Positions 12,001 to 24,000 of a DNA stretch of 64,000 nt are shown here, one piece after another. Both the position numbers and the translations under genes were made by a program. The notes beneath the pieces were generated by a model that saw only the letters and a program-made list of their open reading frames with translations, made no database searches and had not been told where the DNA came from. Source of the DNA: Acanthosoma haemorrhoidale (taxonomy: Eukaryota; Arthropoda; Insecta; Hemiptera; Acanthosomatidae); assembly GCA_930367205.1 (NCBI GenBank), contig OV884011.1, positions 118,913,866-118,977,865 on the forward strand, written 5' to 3'. The first letter of the stretch is position 1. Every line of letters starts with the position of its first letter.

Positions 12001-15000
12001 AGAGATATAATACATATTGCTATTCGCTAATTTTTTTTTTTTTTTACTTTAAACTGAACTGTTTTTCCTAAACTGAGGATGATTATTTATGTCTGCCTAT
12101 TTTAATTTATTATTCTTGATAATAACAATTTGTACAAAATTTTTAATAACTTCTTTTTTAAGTAGACGCTTGTTTCTGCCAAGGTAGAACTGATCCTGTT
12201 ACCCCCAGCCTACTCTACCAACTGAAATATAACTACTTAATACACTTCAAGACTTCGAACATTTTTTACATTCATTGCCATGTTGGTTAAATCATCATTT
12301 AGGTGCTGAGCTTAAGGAATATTTTTTTTTAGATATCCAATGATAGAGAGGCAGTTAAGAAGCTATAGTACAGTATCAAGGGCGATGATGTGCTCCAGTG
12401 GACTTCATGGCAGTCAAATGTAATAAATTAATAGGTAGGCCCAGATGGAGTTGTTGGAAGTCATATTGATACATGAAAGTGAGCATTAGGAAATGGGAAA
12501 TGTAACTGGTTGAAAAGTAGTATTTGTCACAGTTCAACCCCAGCCATATTACGTCTTAAACTTAGTCCATAAATAAAGTTGATGAAAATCTAAAATCTTT
12601 TCTAATTACCAACAAATAAATTGCACAATAATGAAAATAATTTTATATATTTATATATATTAGTTAATAGGAATTTAAACAGAACCTAATTAAGTACCAC
12701 ACAAAAGTTACAGAAGAATAACTCAATAAACAAAATGTATATAATTCCAGCATTATTATTTTTTCCGATGAAGTTTACAAGGAGTCAATGAGAAACCTAT
12801 GATCGTTTTTTCTTGGCCAGGTCTTGGATATGCAGAGTAGTGCTTAAAAGAGCACAACACATGTCGTTTCCATCTTACAATCAACTTCTGACCTTGGGTT
12901 CCATTTCTAAAAGAAAAGTTAAAACGCCTAACTTTCAGAAATATATTGACAAAAATGGGATTATAAGTAGCTTAGAAATCACATATCTTAGGCTGAAGTT
13001 CTGTGATTCAATTTCATTGAACACATTGATTCACACACATATAATCAACCCTCAAATTAATTCATCTCAACAATCATTAGGGAGTTTTTAAACTGATAAC
13101 TCAAACGGACTTTGTACATCAATATCATGAAATCGGTGGCTGAATTCATTTTCCATTGTATTAGAATACTGCAAAATTTCATTTAGGTCAATTTGAGAAG
13201 CTCCTGTTCTTCAGCAATAGCAACTAAAGAAGTGATAATCGGGATTCTCACACATACCATCATGTATAATCCTGATTTTTTTTCTTCCAATTTTCTGACC
13301 GGCCCATAAAAACACCACAATGTTATGATGTTTCCATTCCTTCCTTACATCAGATGCACAAAAATGTCAACTAAATAGGCATGATGATGATATATTCCTC
13401 ATTATCCATTACTACATTTAGCTTTAACTTCAGAAAATAATTTAAGCTCCTACAATTCACACACTTAAATACCAGTAATTTTGTACTTAGTACCAGTACT
13501 TTCAAGTTTTTTATTAATGTATTTATTATTATTTTTTGTTTGTTTTCTGCAGAACTACATCTTTCCTAGAATTACCAATTTAAAAGTTTACTGTGTTAGA
13601 TTCGGGATTGCAAGGAAAGATTGGTATAGGGGAAAATGTGTACTGTTTATATAAGTCTGGATTATTCTGGTAGAATAATAGAAGAAAAAATAAAAATAAT
13701 TATAAAATATGATATAAATATTTTAAATGCTGTTGGAATTCAATTAGTAGGTGTTAATGACATGTGGTCTTAATTTCTATGTAAATTTTTAGCTTGAGAC
13801 AGAAAGAAAAGCTCTGTAGCCATAAGAAATATAACAGTTAAGCTTAATATTGTTAAAGAATTATAGCTCACTAATTTTAAAATGATCTAAAAACATTTAT
13901 AGATGCAATAAAATGGTTTGAAATATACATGAAGAGATTGTGCATGTTAGAAAATATATGGCTGTGCGTTTAAGTGTACTGCAGTACTTCTCTACTACAG
14001 GAAGGCAGCCAATCAGCATGATACGACCCCATAATAGAAATTGTTAATGGGACAAACTTTCCCTTAATAGGAACAGACCTGTTAAGTTTCAGGATTACTG
14101 TCATTGTTTTATTACTGCTTTTTTCTGACCACTGTAAATAGATATTTTGCATGATTTGTTTCTTTATTTTATAAGTTATATATATTTTTATTATAAACTA
14201 TTTTGTTTCAAACCATTGTCCATTGTATTTTTATTTATAGATTAGATAAAAATACATTATTATTCTTTCAATTGTGTTTTAAAATTTTATGTTCTCTCAT
14301 ACGGGTAGTAGGGCAAGGTTATCTATTTCTATCTACAGAAGTAAAATAAAATAATTTCTAATATTTTATTAGAAAATGATTACCCAACCATTAATAAATA
14401 AGATTTGCTACAATAATCCGAAAAATTCTAATATAAAGACCCATGAGCCCAAAAAAATAGGCAATATAATATAAATATCATACAGACTCTTTAACAAAAA
14501 TAAACTTATTACTTATTTCTACAATTCACAAAAAAATAATACAACAAGAAGGAAACATTTTTGGAAAGGGCTAATGAAAAAAATCCAGATCCAATCATAC
14601 ACCATAATTACCAGAATATCAAATATATTCCTAACCTGAGAAACAGGATAGCCAGAGTTTTTAAAATGCATGATCACTATAACTAGAAATTTTCCTAATA
14701 TAATAATAAATGCAATACAAAATTAATTGCAAACATTGTAAAGACAAAAGATAGATTGGTGAAACCTCTCAAACTTAAAAAAATAGATTATTTTATCACA
14801 GAACCAATTGTGAAAATCTGCTGAATTTTAGCTTAAACTAACCATAATAATATTCATCAACATTATTTTGTCTTTGACTCACCAAAAATGATGAACTTTT
14901 AGAATCCATTCACATGATCAAAAAATATAATTAACTTTAAAACGAATGTAAAGGGTATCATTATGTAGATATATATAATAGTTAAATTTATTTCTATAGC

Positions 15001-18000
15001 AGTATTTGACAACAGTTAGACATATCATATTACACATATAAAACAGAATTTTGAACTGATAACACATAATATCTTCCTGCTAAAACTAATTCCTGATAAT
15101 ACTGACTGACTAACTGACATGGAAGATAAAAAAAAATTTTACAGAACGATATTAAGCAAAATGTGTTAAAAATTGCTATGAAATAAAATCTGTCCAGGGG
15201 ATTTGAACCCAGAACCGTCATATCACCAAGAACTTACTTTTCATATTCATATGCTAACTAGTACAGCATGAAGAGTCCCTATTATTATTTATTTTCCAAA
15301 CCTTTTGGGGCCAGGCCGTACACCCACTCTTTATTGGAATGATTACACACAATCAATACATGTATTTTAAGTAGCGCTTAGGACTTCAAATATTTATTTA
15401 AACTACCATTTTTTTTTTTTTGTTCTTGTGGTATATGGGCAACTTTTGCATCAATGAATAAAGAAGCTAAAATGCTTAAAAACAATTGTGTCCATTAGCA
15501 CCTATGAACATGAACTTGTTTAACTCACATGATTTATGTCTCCTGGGTATTTAAGGAAATACATTAACCTTGTAATAGAATAGTAACCTAATTAATTTTT
15601 TTTATAATACGCTTGTTACAAATTATTAAGGGGGAAAATAAAAATATAACATTGAGAATATACCAGCAGTTAAGAGTTGAAAAGAAAAGAATGTAATCCA
15701 AATAAAAATAATTTATAAAAGGAACTTTTTACATTTAAAAGAAATAAAGAAGTTGCTATGGTAGTGATAAAATACTGAAAAATGTTATGTATTTGATAAG
15801 AAGAGTAGAGAAATAATTTTACCGATTTATGAGAAAAATATTGATTGACATAATTTCTTTCAAATTCTTACAATGTTAATTTCTGCAAAAAGAGCCAAAA
15901 TACATGCAAAGTTGTCATGCAGCATAAGTGTACCAATGCTTCATAGCTACGACAAAATAAAAATATTAACAAAGTAAATTTTACACCTTTTTTTTCTAAT
16001 AATTTACATAGTTTTAACATCAAGGATTAACATTAACATGCAAGGAACAGCAGATATAATATAACAAATATGTGATTTAGTAAAACAATAGAAAATGTTG
16101 ACTACTATAAAAAACTTAAATCTTCAAGAAATCTTAATAATTTATTATGGTTTATATCAACTTTTTGTTACATCTAAGCCGAAATTGTAAGTAATTAAAC
16201 ATTAAAACAATTTTTGGCAGCTATAAATCTTTATGGTGACTGCATGTACTTGTCACATACTGGTTTAAAACATGTTTTAATCATTAAAATACCCCACAGA
16301 CAGTCTCTATTATAACTCTATAATGTACAACCATACTATAAAAGAAACACCATAATTACTTGCCAATATATCATTTAAAATTTACAAAATGATGACAGTC
16401 TTATAACAAAAAATTAATTAAAACATAGTTTATTTATGTATCTACTGGTGTATTATAAGTCACACTTCTTTCAGAAAATAATTAACTTGAAATTTGGTTA
16501 TCTTAAACAATGAATGTGTCTTGAAAATCATTTGTATAATAATTAATATATATTTGGCTTTTGTGAAATCAAATAAGCTGTCAAGATTTGTTTTCTATAA
16601 GGAAAAATACAGGCCAAGTTTCACTTCCCCTAGGCCAACTGTAAACAACAAATCATTTCTGCCCTAAGTAGTAGTAGTTAAGGGATAGAGAAATAAAGAA
16701 ATAGTCGGTAATTTCTTCAATTGTTTAGGCTGTGATGATTGAAAATTAATTTGATTTAAAAAAAAAAAACAGAAATGAACAGTATTCAGAAATTGGAGAT
16801 ACTACTCAAACCCGTTTTCCCTGATTTCATTCCTTACACATTCCAGTTACATATTCAATAGTATCCTGGTATTTTTTCTATCATCTTATATTACTGCTTG
16901 TTGAGTTTAACAAAAATAGCAGACTTTAGATGGATTTATTATGAAATTAAATAAAAAAATAAATCTAACAAAAATTATTGATAATTGACAAAAAAATAAA
17001 ATAAAATCAAAATAGAAAAGGTATTTAATAATTTTTTATACAAAACAAATTGAGGTAGTTGATTCAAATTTTTAACTAAATATATCAGCAGTGTGACAAG
17101 GTTTTACTGAATAAACATACATATATACAATAAGATGCTGGTAATATCATTGTACAGATGCCTCTTGTAAATGTATAGTGAAGTCAGGAACCAAACAAAC
17201 GCACCTTTTACCACGCATAAAAAGTTCATATAAACCTTTTTGAATAAAATTGAGACCAAATAGTAAAAAAGACAACAACAGATCAAGCCAAAAAGCAAGC
17301 AAAACACGGTAAAAATTAATAACATCTTACCTGACGAGCATTAGATGTCGGCTGTTGGGTGGTCACTCTTCCAGCTCCGGACTGATCATCTCTCTACAAA
17401 ACAGAGCCCACAGCTAGACCCATCCAGTACTCTCAAATAATAATCACCATGTGAAACGAATTTAACACTCCAGCACATAAATTTAGCTCATGAGAAATTA
17501 CAAATTTAATATCAACTTAAAAAACAATATGATGAACTTAACAAAAAAAAAAGAGTGAAAATCAATTACTAGAAAATTGGCATGAACTTTAATAATGGAA
17601 CTGTATAATAGGAGTAAATGACACATGGGTTTATATACCAATAACAAGATAAATTTAATGTCATTGAATTAACAAGAGAGCAGATACAAATTGAAATAAA
17701 ACAAATTTTATACACTTATACCATTAGTATTATATATTTATAGTTAATATTTTTTGTGTTTTGGTTTTTTTTTTTAATGTCAAGTCTGGTACTTGTAAAT
17801 GAAGAAATTTTGTTTACATGATACGTCCATTTGATGACTGTAAAATGTTAACGATTCTATAAAATTATCATTAAGCATCATTAAAAACTTAGTAATATAA
17901 AAATTTGTTTTCTTATGGTATTGAACAGAGTTCAGATTAAAGATCACAGTGCATCTTCATGTATAGTATTTTCTTGATAATGTGTAATATTTGTTTGTAA

Positions 18001-21000
18001 TTTATTGAGTTATAACATTTTTTTAAAAAAAGTGTAAAGCTCTCACCATTATTTGTGTAGGTGAGGTATGAATACTTTTAAAGACATGCTACTTGATGCT
18101 ATAAATAATAGCAGCTGCATCAAATTAAATTGAGTGGTATTAAATAATTATTAATTAATTTAGTTTTATGGACAATTAATGAATTACTTGGCAATCAAAA
18201 ACCTAGTATTTCTGATCTTTCGGTGCAGGAAGCCATATTTAAGGTGATGATGACTTTAATCTGTTATGCTAAAATAATTTAACAACTATTAAATATATAT
18301 GTAAAAATAATTGAATTAAATTACTAAACAAACATTGTATATAGTTTATAATAAGAATAGTTTTGAATTATTACTAGCAATCCTCCGATGATTAAAAATG
18401 TTTTCAAGATTAATGGTAATTTTATATCAATACCCACTTCATCAAAAATAATTTTGCTAGTATTAATTGTCACAAGTATCAATCAAAAGAATGTTACTTT
18501 ATTAAGTTCAACAATACCATCACTTGTGTGATAAGCTTTTTTTTTAATTTGTTTTCTTTATTGGCATTAAAGAGAGCATATACAGTTATTTACCCTTGTT
18601 TTTTTTTTTTTTATTGTTTATCAAAAATTTCCCCACTACATTCAATTTATTTTTTTCTAAAAACATGTCCACATTAATTAAACACATTAGGGTTCCCTTC
18701 CACCTCATTATATTTGAATAGATTTTTGGTAAAAATCATCTATATCTCTTCTAAGTAGATGAGAATTTGAGAGTTAATTTTCTAAGATTACACCATCTTG
18801 AAAAATTTAATTTTTCCTATCGATTGTAGGTAATGATTGCATTTCTGTTGTTCAGTTGGTTCTCAATATAAACATTGTAATTATTATTTTTTCTACTCCT
18901 TAAAGGAACTAATGTGTGATACAACACACTTGACGACCATTAATGGCAAAGGGAGTGAATAGTTTAAAAACAAGACATCAGTTCCCTGGCCCTTCTAGTC
19001 ACTCCTCATTTGAGATTATTATATATATATATAATTATCATTTGAGATATATATATATATATATATACAAAGATTCAATGGAAACAAATGTGCACAGCCT
19101 GAAATAATTGGAACTAAATATTATTTAAAATGTGATAACTCCACGTAATTTCAGCAATTGATTGTTTACTTGCCTGGCTGGCCCCTACTACAAAATAGCT
19201 GTTATCTTAGAGAACCATTAACATGCTGTTCCCATGAAAACTTCAACTCCTGTCAACGTTGAATGATTAAGGAACTTAAGATGAAGGTCAATTAATAAAT
19301 ACATGAGAAGACAACTATTCCCCACAGCGCTTCTTTAGCTTTAATTTCTGCTGAATTGTTTTTGTCACTAAAGCACCTCAGTCGAGTCACCAAGCAGCCC
19401 ATTTTAATGGGTATATGCTTGCAACAGGTCAGGTAGCAGGTTTTTTTTTGTTATCTTGTAGATATCAGTAATAGTAAGAAGAATATGAGTTTTTGACCTC
19501 CTCCCCCACTCCAGCTTAATAATTGGTAACAAAAAAAATTTGGGCTTTTTTTGGTTTTTGGAAAGTAACTTTTTTTCTGTTGATCATAGGAATAATTAGT
19601 TTTTTATCAATTTGAAATAAAATAAAATTTGTTTGTAACATTTTTTCCTGAACCCACCATTAATCTTTTTCAAGTTGCATATTTTCCATAATTGCTATAA
19701 TTTCCCAAAACTACAATTGCAACTTTTTATGTGGCTCTACTTGCATTTAATGATGTGATATAGGTTGAATATTCTATAGGTTATCTCTATTATATATATT
19801 TATCTAATGTATTTAATCATGATGATAATAATTGTTTATAGTTGGTTATTAGCACATTTCTAGTCAATGGCAATAATTTTTGTAGTTGCAAAGCTGTGTT
19901 TACACCAGTGTTGCAGATGCTTATTGACGACCAATGTTAGAGACATTTTAACAGAAATATAAGGTTGTATCATTTGCATCTTCCACTTAAAATAGTTAAC
20001 CAGAAAATAAAATTGGTCCATTAACACTAATTCATAGGGTTTTCATTGCCAAGCTGTTTGATAAATACTTGAATAACTATTTCTCATTTGAACTTCCCCC
20101 TTCCCCATGTCATTGTTCTCAGAAAGTTGTTTGCAGAAAGGAACAATATCTTCCTTACATGAAAAATTCACACCAAACCAGGACATTTATTGGTAAGAGC
20201 TACGTCATTGGGGGTCATCTACTCCATGAAGTATTACGGCATCGTAATGACGACTTTAGTTCCATTTATACCAAATATATTACCTACTCAAGGAAGCACT
20301 TTGGCTCCAACATAATGATTATATTTGACGTATACACGGGCGAGTCGCCTCAGCTCAGAGGGGTAGATACTAAGATTTGTGAAAGTATTCGTAGTTTCAA
20401 GGTATTCACTTCAGCTGATATAATATTTGATGTACAGACAAAAGCTGTAGTTACTCAAGAAAGATTCTTAGGGAACAAGAAAAACAAGAAGTATTTAATT
20501 TTGATACTGACACGAAAATTGGAAAAAGAAGGCATGCAAATGAAACAGACAGATGAAGAAGCTGACATTGAAATTGTACTCTCTTCTGAAAAAGCAGCCA
20601 CATTTAAAAGACTATGCTGCGAAATTCAGAAACCCTCAAGAATCCATAACTCGGGCTGGAAAATATATTATCCTTGAATTCTATGGTGGTGAAATGGAAA
20701 CAAACAAATCACTGGATGAATAGAAATACTTGATATTCAACAAATCTGTCTTAAACAGTGAATTTAATCTTGCAAGACTGCCACCTACAGAAGATGCAGC
20801 TAAGTTGCATGCACTTGGAAGTAAACACCAGATTCAAAGTCGGTTGGGTCACAACAAAAATCTACTTAAATGGGGAAGGGAGCAACACTCTTCCAGTTCA
20901 AGTCCAATTATGATGACTAGAGACACTGAACCTCAGTCACTGTTACAGTTTGTTTCCTGCAGTGGAGCTTTTAGCTGCCGAAAAGCAGGTCTGCATTAAT

Positions 21001-24000
21001 CCTCAATATGGAAACACTGAAGTGCCACTTCTTGCAAGAATGTTCCAGAGGTCTAAGGCTGGAGGACATTCTGACAATTTCGACAGTGTGATTCAAAATC
21101 CAGTAGATGTGGCACAAGCTGGATCATATGGTGAGCAGGACTGTGACTCCTACATGGACAGTACACAGTTAGAAGACATCATTTATCAGTTATGATAACA
21201 TCATACGCCAGGACCTCCAAATGTTCAAAACTGTGAATAAGAAATGTCTATTTGTGTTTTTTTAATAGTATTTTATTAGTTTAAATAATTTCAACATGTT
21301 CAATTTATATATGTTTAAGTTATTTTGTTAGTTAGTTTTCTTCTAAAATTACAAAAAATTGTAATTTATTTAATAAGGCCTCCTAATATATGGGTAGTGT
21401 TTCATTGAGGTCGAAAACTTAAATTCTCCTTACTCTACTACTAATATCAACAAGATAAACGTACCCAGTGACTGGACTACCCAAGAAATTAAAGTTAACA
21501 AATCTTTAAAATCTATTCAACAGTTTAACATAACATTGTCATTCTGGGGCTTGACTTCTAGATGAAAGCATCTGTTGGGTTTTTCCTTTGTTAATCTCTA
21601 AACCAGTTTCCTTCCACCTTCTTCAAATTCTTGTAGGGTCAGGAGCCCTACATCAAAAGCAACCGCTTTTGATCTGGCATATATAGGATATGCTTGTAGT
21701 AGTTATTAACATGTACTCAGCATACGCGAAATGCTGTGCGAGTCGGTCGTATATAGTCACTCCTTGGTTCAGTCTGGTTGCTCTAGAAACTAGTTCAAGA
21801 CCAATGAAGGCCATAGAGGATCTAGTTGATAGATTCTGTTCATAAATTTAACTTCAGTGATGGAGCATCATTGACTCTTCACTTCACTCTACATCTGATT
21901 CGTTGTCATTCCAACTAATTTAACTAACTCAAGGCGTTCCAAGGGTTGCTTGCTATGGCAACAAAGTTCTTACCTGTAGATTCTTGTAGCAGGTTTTGTA
22001 AAGATCGATAGAAAGGTAATAGAAATCTTCTCCAACATTTGCGGATATGATTTGAAATTATGATTGAAGATATGGTCAATAAATAAATGCTATTAGTTGA
22101 CAGACATTTCCAATTATTTATTTGTTGAAAACACACCCACAACCAACAATAATAAAAAAAAAAAGATAAGGACAATCGTAGACCTTTCTTGCCAAAAGAC
22201 ACTTTGAGAGTCCAACACAACTTTCTGCTTACCTTGCAGTCCTGTTTATAGCAATGAAGAGTACTTTGTATTCTCAGACAATCTCTCTATAATTTTGGCA
22301 TACATTGAAAAGCAATATTCCACTTCAGTACCATTTTCTATGTCAACCATATATTCCACATTAGATGGTGTACCTGATCCATTATTTTCTCACTTCTGTA
22401 TTTTAACAGATTTGCTTGAGTGCATTTTATTATTTAAAATATTTGTCAATTCAACCGACTTTTTTTTTTAAACATCTTCAATAGTATTTATTATAATAAT
22501 ATATAAATGAAACTAAGGATGTAGAAGATGAAGAAATAATGTACAGAGATACTTTAAAAACTCCACTCTAGTATCTTAAATACTAATTAAACAATTACAG
22601 AAAAACTACTCAGCATTTATGATCAATAATACTTAAATTTCTCAGACCATCTCAGCAACTGAAATCGCCTTTTTAATAAATCAAACAAAATCCCAATAAG
22701 TAAAAATAATGCCTCCACTCCCACCCCCCAAAAAAAAACTTTTAAAAGATTCCAAGTCAGTAAAAAGTTCCCTACAATGAAGGACCGCATAAACACACCT
22801 AGAAAAGAATCCAAAAAACCTAATAGAATTGGTTTGTATGACTGACATTGAATATGCCAGTTCCATTGCTGGCTTCCAAAACTTATTTTTTTCTTCAATA
22901 TCTCTGAAATTCTGTGCTCTGCTACCATGGTGAACAATTCAGAGCATTAAATCTTTAATAGCTTTTGAACTGTCACATATGAAATCTGAAAAGTTAGCAA
23001 ATTAGGTCATACTTTTTTCATTTTTATTTTTTTCATATTTACCATATTACAGTATTTTAACCAACCCGTTATTGACTCCCAAATTTTATCTCTACCCTGC
23101 CTCTTATTTCCTATATACATTCGAACAATCTTTGAAAATTAATCATTTTAATCTCATCATATTTCCTATCAATCACTCAAACTGCTGGAAATGCGGAAGA
23201 GCGCTGATTTTTTTTTAGTTCACCCCATTTTTTTTATACACATGCACTTTATTTTCTACTATCTGTTCTTGTACCCTGACAAGCACTTTGGCTAGGATAA
23301 TATCCCTCGTAATGCTAATACAGTAAAAAGCCAAGGTCTAAGAGTAGCTCAAGCTAGTTTTACAACACAATACAAATATTTTAGAACAAATAGTCCTATT
23401 TGATACTGGGCAATTCAAGAGATCCTCACACATTTTAGTTTGTTCACAATAATAGACATGTGCCCTTATTACTATGCTTACATCTGTATCCAACTATTGA
23501 TAAATAAGTTTATAAAAAAATGCTTTGATTTTTCTTGAGTCATTCAAAAGCTTGAAAGTTTTAAAAACATAGTTATTTCAAAAGCAATGGTTTAAAGTTT
23601 TGTAATACTAACCAATAATGAATATAAATTAATTGGGCATAATTAAAGTAAACTGTTGGGCAGAATTCGGACATCTGGTTCGCTTTTAGGTACTGATTTT
23701 AAATCAGTTATTAATACAAATAAAATAATATTATTAAAATGAATGACATCTTTAGTCAAGGAAACATAAACTCGTGGCCTCTGGCTAATTATTAAGTACC
23801 TATATTAAAAACCATTTCAATTTCTTATTAAATTAGATGTGTCGTACAGGGCATTAGGCATGCCTCTTAATTCAAATCTTGGTGTAGATAGCACATTAAA
23901 AGGTTAGCCACCCTTCCAGACTCAAGTTACAGTGTATAAGAGAGTAGAACCCACTAAATACTATTGCTACTGCAATATATTTAAGATGTCTAAACCACTT

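Noticed and set aside
12813..13091. 92-aa plus-strand ORF
   Set aside because: No motif, no splice context, in the Csp intron on the opposite strand; probably chance.
21924..22220. 98-aa minus-strand ORF ending near a CTACAG|GTAAGA donor
   Set aside because: Considered as an extra Csp exon, but there is no clear acceptor with matching phase and no match to the known protein.
22623..22937. 104-aa minus-strand ORF with hydrophobic stretches
   Set aside because: No recognisable motif, lies in Csp intron 4, and AT-rich sequence readily gives such frames.
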